In this document: in pieces, positions 39,899 through 47,943 of the stretch | Numbering within the stretch: position 1 is the stretch's first letter | How the letters are laid out: each line of letters starts with the position of its first letter | Virus record (IMG/VR): IMGVR_UViG_3300033143_005707 | Span: 1-53,592 of that record | DNA: 53,592 bases | Origin: a virus | Strand: one strand, 5' to 3' | Made by a program: the position numbers and the translations under genes | The notes under the pieces: model-generated | Databases searched by the model: none | What the model saw: the letters and a program-made list of their open reading frames with translations, nothing else | Told to the model about the DNA's origin: nothing

Positions 39899-40498
39899 TT
39901 TTTTGAATCACCTTTAAGTATTCACTTCGTAAAATTTCAAACATTTCAACAACTATATTTTCTTGTTCAATATAACTTTTTCCATCCGGCCAATAGATTC
40001 TATCAATCCCTTTTTCTACCCTTCTATGACAGTGTGTAAAAGCATCTATCCATAGCTCCATTGGCTCACCGCAAATATAAAAAGAATTATATTCTATTCC
40101 TTCAAAGTATCTTCTTGCGGCACTTCTAACTTTTTTTCTTCTGTTGCACCTGCAAAACTAGCAGCCATTAAATCGCTCATCATTTCTGAGATTAAGCTCA
40201 TAAAATAAGTTGCACCTTCTTCACCAAACAAATCCTCTTTTGTCATTTCACCTTTTTCTGTTTCATCATCTGTTAAACCAGTTAACGAAACAACATGGGT
40301 TAATAACACTTCACAAGACTTATCCGCAAACTTTAATGAATCTTCAAACGCCATTGTTATCTGCCCATCTTTATCCGGCTGGGACATAAATGGAGCAAGA
40401 GTAATCGCGTCCTTGCGATGTAATCTTTTCATAACCACGACAACCGTGTCGCCTTCAAATTTATATGTTTTCTTAATTTGTTTTGTAAACTTACTCAT
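39888..40498 (-). CDS. Tail assembly chaperone, -1 frameshift long form
   Basis: The short form (40094-40498) contains a perfect slippery heptamer A-AAA-AAG at 40130-40136, in phase with codons GAA AAA AAG. After a -1 slip the frame continues KVRSAARRYFEGIEYN... to a TAA at 39888-39890, just inside the tape-measure gene. This gives a 203-aa product like lambda gpGT. The extension has no good start of its own, which supports frameshifting. Both forms bind the tape measure during tail assembly. Confidence 0.78.
40094..40498 (-). CDS. Tail assembly chaperone, short form
   Basis: A 134-aa protein starting MSKFTKQIKKTYKFEGDTV, with a helical acidic C-terminus. Located between tail tube and tape measure like lambda gpG. 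Its last 11 codons follow the slippery site and are replaced in the frameshift product. Confidence 0.75.
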   Translation of the reverse strand: MSKFTKQIKKTYKFEGDTVVVVMKRLHRKDAITLAPFMSQPDKDGQITMAFEDSLKFADKSCEVLLTHVVSLTGLTDDETEKGEMTKEDLFGEEGATYFMSLISEMMSDLMAASFAGATEEKKLEVPQEDTLKE

Positions 40499-40522
40499 TG
40501 AGTTTTCTCCTAGTAGATAAAA

Positions 40523-41491
40523 TTAATATGCGACTTGAGTATTGATTAAAGTTATTTCCATACTTGAACCACTATCAACACTATATTTTCCTTTCGCTGT
40601 TATTGCCATTTCAATATATCCCGGTCCTTCTGCTGCTGGAGCGGCTTCTTCATATCTCATTGCTGGCAACTTAATCGTTAGTGTTTCATAATAACCAGAT
40701 TGAATTTGAGTAGGACCAGTGAATGTCATTATTAATTCACGTTCGGATTGGCTTAAAAATTCCTGAAACTCATCTTGGTTTTCAAGTTTAATTGTACCGG
40801 AAACAGAAATAGATCTGTTGCTTGTACGCTTAACACGAGAAGGATATTTACTTCCATTTAATGTATGGCTCGCTTCAAGCCCACCATCATCAAGAGTAAT
40901 TGTCATATCCATTATTTCTGTAATTCCAACACCGGCTAATGAAATTGAGTTTGCATCCCAAGTCCAGCGTTTGCCTGAAGGATAACTTGCTGCAACATTC
41001 GCAACTTGAGAAAAGTTGCCACCAACATAATCCACTTTTGCTTTAAGCAATTCACCGTTTGCAATACTGAATTCTAATGTTGACCCATTTAGATCACTAT
41101 ATAACATAGAAGAACCGACATCACGATAAGCATAAACAGTGACGGGATTATTTGCAGACTTATCATCAAAATCAGAAACGCGTGGTTTAAATAAGCGTGT
41201 TTGGATTTGATCAGAGCTAACATTAGAAACTTCTTCCAGTACTGATTTTATCATTGCACCTAAAGCAATCGGCTGCGCTTCACAATCAATAGTTCCATCA
41301 ACTGAACGAGGTCCTTCATAATTATCGCCTTCATCAAATATGCCGCGCATATTTTCTGATAACAAAGGTGGTATCATTAATTTTATATTTTCAGAAAGAT
41401 TAGGGATAAAATGAATTGAACCCACGTCTCCTGCCGTACCATAAGAATTTTGAAAAATAATTCCAAGGTTACTTTTTTGACCGTAAGCCAT
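40523..41491 (-). CDS. Major tail tube protein
   Basis: A 322-aa beta-rich protein beginning MAYGQKSNLGIIFQNSYGT. The central GTIDCEAQPIALGAMI and repeated strand pairs (SISVSGTIKLENQDEF, YETLTIKLPAMRYEEA) are typical of tail-tube subunits of Mu-head siphophages. Gene order (before chaperone and tape measure) agrees. Confidence 0.75.
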   Translation of the reverse strand: MAYGQKSNLGIIFQNSYGTAGDVGSIHFIPNLSENIKLMIPPLLSENMRGIFDEGDNYEGPRSVDGTIDCEAQPIALGAMIKSVLEEVSNVSSDQIQTRLFKPRVSDFDDKSANNPVTVYAYRDVGSSMLYSDLNGSTLEFSIANGELLKAKVDYVGGNFSQVANVAASYPSGKRWTWDANSISLAGVGITEIMDMTITLDDGGLEASHTLNGSKYPSRVKRTSNRSISVSGTIKLENQDEFQEFLSQSERELIMTFTGPTQIQSGYYETLTIKLPAMRYEEAAPAAEGPGYIEMAITAKGKYSVDSGSSMEITLINTQVAY

Positions 41492-41682
41492 TATTCACTC
41501 TCCTTTCTAATTTGTTTCTTAACTTTAATAGAAGGCTGATTATCAACCTCTTCTGCTAAGCCTTGTTTAATAAAACTATTTGCCATATCAGCAGGAAGGA
41601 TTTTAATTTCATCTTTTCTACCCATGCCATAGGAAGGAATCATTCTTTCCTCCCCAACCCATTTAACTTCTTTCATTTTCAC
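41491..41682 (-). CDS. Small tail-module protein (63 aa)
   Basis: Contains WVGEERMIPSYG and a lysine-rich end. Small proteins with this plan often sit before the tube gene in Mu-like tails (in Mu the equivalent place is held by a short connector). Overlaps both neighbours. Confidence 0.5.
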   Translation of the reverse strand: MKMKEVKWVGEERMIPSYGMGRKDEIKILPADMANSFIKQGLAEEVDNQPSIKVKKQIRKESE

Positions 41683-42125
41683 GATGTTGCTACCTCCATA
41701 TTGAATGTAATGCTTGCGCCTTGAAAATGAACTGACGCTCTATCTGTTTCTATATAGCCTTGCTCAACTTCAAAGTTATTAATTATATCAACTGTTCCAC
41801 CTAATGTTGTATCTTTTAAAATTGCATTTATTATTTTCTGCACATAACCTTCTAATACTTCTTCACATTTTGATGCAGAAATAAGGTCTGTATATTGAAC
41901 AATAATTCTTAATGAAGGAGTTGCTTCCCAATTATTCATGCTACCTAAAGTTCGTGGTGCGTATCCGACTTTGCCCCTGTATATACCTATCCATGGAACC
42001 CTATTTGGATCGTAATTTATTATTTCACCGACTACAACATTCTTGCGATTCATAAATTCCGATACTTCAATGTTTTCATTAAGTATTTTTTCTACAGCTT
42101 TTGTTATGTCGTTGAAATTAATCAT
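41679..42125 (-). CDS. Tail terminator/completion-type protein (148 aa)
   Basis: Alpha-beta protein with NYDPNRVPWIGIYRGK and SLRIIVQYTD strands and a helix between, like tail terminator (gpU) or completion proteins that cap the tail before head joining. Placed between connector genes and the tube. Confidence 0.6.
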   Translation of the reverse strand: MINFNDITKAVEKILNENIEVSEFMNRKNVVVGEIINYDPNRVPWIGIYRGKVGYAPRTLGSMNNWEATPSLRIIVQYTDLISASKCEEVLEGYVQKIINAILKDTTLGGTVDIINNFEVEQGYIETDRASVHFQGASITFNMEVATS

Positions 42126-42619
42126 TTGTTTATACTCTTTTTAACATGTGCGTTCATTATTTTTTCTGCGCCTTCTTCAACTTCTTTATCAACTGGTAAA
42201 ACTCTTCTTTGCGGAACATTTATACCCTTGTTATGAGTCTTAGAGTAAGGTAAATCTGATCCTACTCCTGCAATTTTCTTGCTTGCAAATGGCAAGAACG
42301 ATGCTCTTAATCTCCCAGTGTCTTGTAATAATTTTGCACTTGTATCAATTCCGCTACCTTTAACTCTTCTTTTCTTTACATTGAATCTTTTATCATGCCT
42401 TCTTGATTTTCTTCTGCCGCCAATTTTAAATGGTTGCCAGCCGCCAACACTATCACCTTCACTTTTAAAATTCTTTTGAACCCATCTATCTAAAAATATA
42501 GATATTTTAGTAAAGGTTGTTTTTGTTTCTTTTAACGCTTCCTTGCGATCCCTATATCTTTCCCTTAACGCTTTAAGCGTCGGCTTAAATGTAAACTCAA
42601 CTTCTTTATTCTTTGCCAT
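42122..42619 (-). CDS. Virion morphogenesis protein, Mu gpG/tail-completion type (165 aa)
   Basis: Has the family signature of gpG/HK97 gp10-like proteins: DSVGGWQPFK near the start of the domain, then TSAKLLQDTGRLRASF and LPYSKTHNKG. Very basic middle (RRKSRRHDKR). ATG 42619 overlaps the upstream gene by 14 bases; an in-frame start at 42670 would add 17 residues with no support. Confidence 0.72.
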   Translation of the reverse strand: MAKNKEVEFTFKPTLKALRERYRDRKEALKETKTTFTKISIFLDRWVQKNFKSEGDSVGGWQPFKIGGRRKSRRHDKRFNVKKRRVKGSGIDTSAKLLQDTGRLRASFLPFASKKIAGVGSDLPYSKTHNKGINVPQRRVLPVDKEVEEGAEKIMNAHVKKSINK

Positions 42620-43049
42620 CATTAATATCGCTAACTTGATTTGGATCTGTTTCCCATTTTTCAACTTCACCTAAATCAAATATTGGCTTATAACCTGAAG
42701 TAGTTGAATAAATCGTGTCGCCAACTCTGCCGATAACTTCACCACTGGAATCAATCATTGCTTCACCACCTGAAGTTAGGCGTTTGATTCTTTCCATAAA
42801 GTTTTCTTTTAAGGTTTTAGATTCATCAATCTTTAAGTTTCCAATTCTTAAGTATGCAAGTTCAATGCAAAGGTCTTTCATTGTTTCATTGTTATTTGAG
42901 AACGGGACTGTATATGCAGTCGCAAGCATACCTTCAACTTGATTCTCTACAGCACCTAACCAAGCAGATCCAATTTCCGATGCACCACCCACGTTATCAA
43001 TCGCTGGATAGCGGATAACAATATCATCCCAGTCTATATATTTTCCCAT
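42606..43049 (-). CDS. Head-tail connector, DUF1320/Mu gp36-like (147 aa)
   Basis: Starts with WDDIVIRYPAI and contains AWLGAVENQVEGMLATAYTVPF and CIELAYLRI, the pattern of DUF1320 adaptor proteins that sit below the portal. Tightly packed with neighbouring connector genes. Confidence 0.7.
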   Translation of the reverse strand: MGKYIDWDDIVIRYPAIDNVGGASEIGSAWLGAVENQVEGMLATAYTVPFSNNNETMKDLCIELAYLRIGNLKIDESKTLKENFMERIKRLTSGGEAMIDSSGEVIGRVGDTIYSTTSGYKPIFDLGEVEKWETDPNQVSDINDGKE

Positions 43050-43318
43050 TAGTCTACTTCTCCTAATGTTGCTTGAAATCTTATTCTATTTTTATACGGC
43101 TTTCCATTTATCGTGGCTATAGTTTCAGCAACATAGAAGGCTGGAGTATCTGCTATCGTATGGTCAAAATAATAATGGCCATTTCCAGAACTTACCATGG
43201 AACCTGTTTCAACTGCTGTTTCGCTACCAGTAAAAATAGAACAATTAATTACAGATGGAGTGACACCGGAATTAATCATTGTTATTTGAATGGTATCGCC
43301 TATCAAATGTTTTTTCAT
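43049..43318 (-). CDS. Small beta-sandwich connector-region protein (89 aa)
   Basis: Strand-rich protein (DTIQITMINSGVTPSVIN, HYYFDHTIADTPAFYV) resembling a short Ig-like domain; such proteins often stand in the neck operon of Mu-like siphophages. Role unknown. Confidence 0.5.
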   Translation of the reverse strand: MKKHLIGDTIQITMINSGVTPSVINCSIFTGSETAVETGSMVSSGNGHYYFDHTIADTPAFYVAETIATINGKPYKNRIRFQATLGEVD

Positions 43319-43322
43319 ATTC

Positions 43323-46022
43323 TTAATTCCTTGTATCTATTTTAATATTAGAATTTTCTGTATTCATAAAAGGTCTATTAGACTTACTTTCACTATATAA
43401 TTCAACTATAGATTCTTCTGTTTTTGTATACGTGTCAACTGGATTATAATCAGGTGAAATTAATTTATTAAATTGATTACCCCATACATAATTTCCTTTA
43501 ACACCATCACCTGCATACAAAGGTATTCCTATTGGTTCTACCGTATGCGGAACATCTGAAAAGAATACAAAAGCGCGTAGTGAAGTTTGCACTGTTTCAA
43601 ATCCTCTTAATGTAATTCTGTAATACCCATTATTTTCTTTAGTAAGTTTAGGGGCAATTGCATAAAATGTTTTCTCATCTGCGTTAGGATCATAATATGT
43701 TATTCTTGAAGTTCCATTTATTAAATCAATCTCAACTACTTGAGAATCATTAGCAGGACTAAACAATCTAAAAAAGGCGTATCTTATATCTAAATATTTT
43801 AAATGAATTGAAAACCCATAAAGAGAATTTACAATAGTAGGGTAGATTCTATAAAGAGCACCACCATAAGTTGAACCGACATTAGGAATCATTTTATCAG
43901 CAGTAAGTTCACCATTAGGATCAGTACCAACATTTGGATCTATAGTACAAGTTGATGTGAGATAAGCGGCATTATCCATCTGTTCACTATATGTTGCTAA
44001 GTTTTCAAACCACTCTAAAGCATGTCCTTTACCTTTAGATGTGCTTATCTCTACACCTTTACTTTTAATATTCATTAATATATAACCACGGACAAGTGAC
44101 CATAACTCTCTTACAATTTCATCTTGTAAGTTTACATTATCAGAAAGTATCCTTTGAAGTCCTTGCGGTACAGGTATATAAGTTCTTATTATTGCATCAA
44201 ATAGCTCGGTATTATCTAGTAATAATCTACTTAGATTTTTATCTTGCAATAAACTATCAACGGCGACTATAGAACTTAAAACACCACGAGTAAATTCTTT
44301 ATTATATAATTGATTATCTGATACGCTTATGCTACTTCCAAATATTCTTACAACAACATCAGCGATGGAGGTGATAAGAGAAGAAATTGCATCTTGCACA
44401 TTTGCCGAATCATTTAATGATCTTCTTAATAACTTCGCTGTTAGCGCAGCATCGTTTAGACCTACTAGGCTAGTCAATCCCCGAGTTAAATTTGAAATTA
44501 TATCAAGTGCATCAAGTATTTCTATTTCACTTGATAAAACTCTGGTAAGAATTATACCTTGTAACAGGCTAATTATCGCATCTGTTATCTCCGTGGTGTC
44601 AGTAAGTTTTCTATTTAATAACTTTTCAATCTGTAAAGATTCATTAAATTCAACTGCGCTTGACAACAACCTAGTTGAATTAGAAACTAATAAAATAGCA
44701 TCAAAGATATTTAACTCACTAGATAAAACTCTGGTTTTTATAACCCCTTGGATTAAACTTACTATTGCATCGGCTACTTCAGTATTGTCATTTAGAGAGC
44801 GAAGTAATAATTTTTCAATATGCAAAGTGTCGCTTGCGCTAACACTCCCAATTAATAATCTAAATAATAAAGCACTTTGACTTACGTTATCATTTATATC
44901 TAATGAGCTTGCCAATACTCTGGTGAATAAAACGCCACCAAATATTTCTCTTAATAATAAATCAAACAGTTCAATATTATCAGTTGCTAAACGAATCGCT
45001 AATACTTGTGCAATTAGTTTATCATTAATTTCTAAGTTACTAGATAAGAATCTTTCCGCTATTACATTTGCAGACTCTATTGTTCTTATTATATTGTCAT
45101 TTGCATCTACGTTATTCGCAGTTGTATAATTTATATCTTGTAATCTTTCTAGCGTTCCATCGTCAACATTAATATTACTACTTAATGTTCTTTCAATGGC
45201 TGCAACATAAAGCTGAATAGTTCTTATTAATAAATCATTTGTATCCAGTGTGCTTAACAATGCGCGAACCAGAAGTTCTTCAACAACGGCACTATCCTGA
45301 ACATTTAAACTTGAGGCTAAAGTAACAAGGTGAAGTGATGTGGATTTTATTTCATCACTTACGTTTAAGCCACTACTTAAAATTCTTAATATCGGTGCAA
45401 CTGAAACAACACTTGAAATAGTATCGTTTAAATTTAAAGAACTGATTATGCTTCTTAGTTTATTTTCATACGCTTGCTGCTGGTCTTGTGCATCTATATC
45501 ACTGTTAAGTGTACGCTCGTATATAGTGCTCGTTGGTGCTGGCGTATAAGTTATAACAACCTGAAGCGTATCTATGTGCCAAGTGTTAGCCGTAGGCATT
45601 CCACCTTGAACCCCGACAACATCTACTTGCATTCCATTTAGCTGCGCAACTGTCCAATCACTATTCCATGCGCCAGTATTTCTTGATCCTAAAGTTTGAT
45701 GGGTGTTAGTAAGTTCTCCTGCTGAACCACCAACTGCACCTTGAGGAGTTCCACCAATAACTAAATCAACTTCAAAACTTTCATCGCCACCATCGGTAGT
45801 AACTCTGCCACGAAGAACTATAGCAACATTAGTAATAGTATCTGCATCAACAATATCAACAATGTCAGCCATATCAATAGTGACAACATCACCTTCACCA
45901 GTTGCATCTGAAGAAATTTCATTCCCATCAGCCGCAGCAATACCTTCAGATATATTACTACCTGTTCCATTCCAGCCTGTGCCAGAATAAACACCATCAG
46001 GAAATAGAATTTCTTCAGCCAT
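43323..46022 (-). CDS. Large repeat-containing fibre/decoration protein (899 aa)
   Basis: Three parts. Residues 1-165: a jelly-roll-like domain (VAIVLRGRVTTDGGDESFEVDL, WHIDTLQVVITYTP). Residues ~170-660: at least a dozen degenerate repeats of about 25-40 residues, each with R-x-LSS-x-L/V, then N/D-x-x-DAI or ND, then a leucine-rich helix (for example TRVLSSELNIFDAIL and TRVLSSEIEILDALD). Residues ~690-899: a carbohydrate-binding-type jelly roll (ATYSEQMDNAAYL, LTADKMIPN, YYRITLRGF). The central repeats may form an extended rod. It lies between connector and decoration genes; a head or neck fibre binding glycans is likely. Confidence 0.6.
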   Translation of the reverse strand: MAEEILFPDGVYSGTGWNGTGSNISEGIAAADGNEISSDATGEGDVVTIDMADIVDIVDADTITNVAIVLRGRVTTDGGDESFEVDLVIGGTPQGAVGGSAGELTNTHQTLGSRNTGAWNSDWTVAQLNGMQVDVVGVQGGMPTANTWHIDTLQVVITYTPAPTSTIYERTLNSDIDAQDQQQAYENKLRSIISSLNLNDTISSVVSVAPILRILSSGLNVSDEIKSTSLHLVTLASSLNVQDSAVVEELLVRALLSTLDTNDLLIRTIQLYVAAIERTLSSNINVDDGTLERLQDINYTTANNVDANDNIIRTIESANVIAERFLSSNLEINDKLIAQVLAIRLATDNIELFDLLLREIFGGVLFTRVLASSLDINDNVSQSALLFRLLIGSVSASDTLHIEKLLLRSLNDNTEVADAIVSLIQGVIKTRVLSSELNIFDAILLVSNSTRLLSSAVEFNESLQIEKLLNRKLTDTTEITDAIISLLQGIILTRVLSSEIEILDALDIISNLTRGLTSLVGLNDAALTAKLLRRSLNDSANVQDAISSLITSIADVVVRIFGSSISVSDNQLYNKEFTRGVLSSIVAVDSLLQDKNLSRLLLDNTELFDAIIRTYIPVPQGLQRILSDNVNLQDEIVRELWSLVRGYILMNIKSKGVEISTSKGKGHALEWFENLATYSEQMDNAAYLTSTCTIDPNVGTDPNGELTADKMIPNVGSTYGGALYRIYPTIVNSLYGFSIHLKYLDIRYAFFRLFSPANDSQVVEIDLINGTSRITYYDPNADEKTFYAIAPKLTKENNGYYRITLRGFETVQTSLRAFVFFSDVPHTVEPIGIPLYAGDGVKGNYVWGNQFNKLISPDYNPVDTYTKTEESIVELYSESKSNRPFMNTENSNIKIDTRN

Positions 46023-46266
46023 TATCTACCCACTGTAAACAGCAGTCTCCTGTTTCTCTTTTTGGCATATTATCAGGCCATTCTTTACAGGCTACATTAA
46101 ATTTATTACAATCAAAATCCGATAGTAAATTTAATTTTTCTGGTTTACGCATTAATTCACAACCATTATCAATATGATAAATGCAATCAGAATTTTCATC
46201 ATTAGGAAACTGAGGAGACTGTCTACAGCAACTACCATCACATTCTCTTGTTTTAATTAGTTTCAT
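46015..46266 (-). CDS. Small cysteine-rich protein (83 aa)
   Basis: Eight cysteines in 83 residues, including GSCC near the start and GDCC near the end, with spacings unlike a zinc finger. Cytoplasmic phage proteins seldom have so many; it may hold metal or iron-sulfur clusters, or be oxidised on the virion surface. Flanked by two surface-protein genes with short overlaps. Confidence 0.55.
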   Translation of the reverse strand: MKLIKTRECDGSCCRQSPQFPNDENSDCIYHIDNGCELMRKPEKLNLLSDFDCNKFNVACKEWPDNMPKRETGDCCLQWVDNG

Positions 46267-46964
46267 TAATTAGTAACTCTACGATTATATTCAATATTTA
46301 TTTTCGTGCCTAAATTTGAAGCTGCTGCTGCTGCTGCCGCTTTAATTTCTAATGCCAAGAAACCATGATCCAACCAAGCGGTATCATTATTAGTATAATC
46401 AACTACTGTATCATTACTTAATTTATATTCAGTAACTACAGCACGTGTATCACCTGAACCATCATAGATATAAGTAAATCCACTTCCAACTGCGCCTGAA
46501 TGATTAGAGCGGCAGCCAAATACACCGAGTGTTGCATTATCTACATTTCCAAATGCCGCCAGTGTTACTGTATAAGTATAGGGGGGAGATCCCCCTCCAT
46601 CACCAACACTGTTAGCAATTTGAACTATTGCACCCGAACCGTTTGAACCACTTGTATCAACTCCTGTAAATTCAAATATGGAATAAGATTCTGCTGCGCT
46701 ATTGGGATTGTTCCAAGATACTACACCTGAACTTGGACTAGATCCCATCGCTCTAAAAATTGTACTTCTATGTCCAGCATAGGTAACGTGAGTAACTTTC
46801 ACCCATGTTAAACCATTTCCTGCTACGCTTGTTGGATCACTATCACTATCATGATTAATACATAGTAATACTAAAGCATCAGCAGTAGGTGAAATACTAG
46901 CTGAATCAAAAGGTGAATTATATGCATTTGACCCACCATCTAATACATTAAGTGCAATAGCCAT
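46266..46964 (-). CDS. Jelly-roll head or fibre decoration protein (232 aa)
   Basis: Ser/Gly/Asn-rich beta protein (ADALVLLCINHDSDSDPTSV, WVKVTHVTYAGHRSTIFRAM, YSIFEFTGVD). The pattern resembles domains common in environmental phage appendages. A run of alanines near residue 210 precedes a short tail. Likely exposed on the virion. Confidence 0.55.
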   Translation of the reverse strand: MAIALNVLDGGSNAYNSPFDSASISPTADALVLLCINHDSDSDPTSVAGNGLTWVKVTHVTYAGHRSTIFRAMGSSPSSGVVSWNNPNSAAESYSIFEFTGVDTSGSNGSGAIVQIANSVGDGGGSPPYTYTVTLAAFGNVDNATLGVFGCRSNHSGAVGSGFTYIYDGSGDTRAVVTEYKLSNDTVVDYTNNDTAWLDHGFLALEIKAAAAAAASNLGTKINIEYNRRVTN

Positions 46965-46970
46965 TAAACA

Positions 46971-47396
46971 TTAAGCCCAATCAGTTTCAGCGATCAAATT
47001 ATTTATATTTGAAAGTAATGAAGGCATCTGAACATTTGTTACAATTAATAAACTAGAATTACCTTCTGCATCTAATCCATTAGAAACAGGTACAGGTAAA
47101 TTAGCTATCATGTAGTCCTTAAATGATTGCATTTCAGATTCAGTAGAAGTTGCAGTAGCACCAACATCAAAAGAAGCACCTAATTCATTTTGAGAATACG
47201 CGCCCATTCCTTGTTTAGTTTTTTCTGCTGCAAATACTTGAACAGCTTTAGCGTTTATAGTTAGTAAACGCCTTAGCTTTTGTTCAGAGATATTTCCATT
47301 TCCCACGAATTCCAAGGAAACTTCATTTGCTGCGATATTCAAACTACGAATAATATTAACAATTTCATGGAATGATTCATGTAATGTTTTAGCCAT
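46971..47396 (-). CDS. Uncharacterised virion-region protein (141 aa)
   Basis: Helical protein beginning MAKTLHESFHEIVNIIRSL; small and soluble. It lies between two appendage-type genes and may join them. No family recognised. Confidence 0.5.
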   Translation of the reverse strand: MAKTLHESFHEIVNIIRSLNIAANEVSLEFVGNGNISEQKLRRLLTINAKAVQVFAAEKTKQGMGAYSQNELGASFDVGATATSTESEMQSFKDYMIANLPVPVSNGLDAEGNSSLLIVTNVQMPSLLSNINNLIAETDWA

Positions 47397-47406
47397 TATC
47401 TGACTC

Positions 47407-47943
47407 CTATAGAGCGTGTGAACCGATTTGTATTTCCATTTGTACTTTAAGGAAATCCGAAGCGTTTAATGTTGCATCAACACTATTAACATGATTTCCA
47501 AAAATACCGGAACCAGAACTAGCATGATTAATGATACCAGCAGAAGCAAGAGCGACACCTGTTAAGGTATCTGTATTTCCTGCCCATGTTGCAACTAAAA
47601 TCGCAACCTCATTAGAGCTTACTATAGTAGCTCCAATCTTCCGACTAACTTCACCAAGACCAGCTTGAGTAGACCCAAGTGAACCTTGATTAGTTACTGT
47701 ACCGATTGCAATATATTGAAACGCGGAATTAGTACCAGTGGCATCACCAATCATTAATTCTGCGATTGCATTTAAACCGTCCTTGGTTACAATGTTTTCA
47801 CATTCATGTTTTTCAACGGAACCATCAGCACGAGTAATTTCAAATTTCCATTTACCCTTAACGGCTAAACCGTCACCTAAGTTTCCACCAATAGTCTGCT
47901 TAAATTTATTAAGCAATTTTTGTTCAGAAGTATCTTGACTCAT
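47407..47943 (-). CDS. Tail-fibre/decoration-like protein (178 aa)
   Basis: Follows a plan common in phage appendage proteins: ECENIVTKDGLNAIAELMIG, then FQYIAIGTVTNQ, a short STQAGLGEVSRKIG and a strand-rich end. This module is found at the tip of fibres or on head decorations. Overlaps the end of the glycosyltransferase fusion gene by 20 bases. Confidence 0.6.
   Translation of the reverse strand: MSQDTSEQKLLNKFKQTIGGNLGDGLAVKGKWKFEITRADGSVEKHECENIVTKDGLNAIAELMIGDATGTNSAFQYIAIGTVTNQGSLGSTQAGLGEVSRKIGATIVSSNEVAILVATWAGNTDTLTGVALASAGIINHASSGSGIFGNHVNSVDATLNASDFLKVQMEIQIGSHAL

Noticed and set aside
44329-44880. 183-codon plus-strand open frame
   Set aside because: It is the mirror of the Leu/Ser-rich repeats of the 899-aa protein on the minus strand and has no start signal.
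43323-46022. Repeats considered as a CRISPR array or DNA repeat array
   Set aside because: The repeats are at protein level, vary in length and DNA sequence, and lie in one continuous gene.
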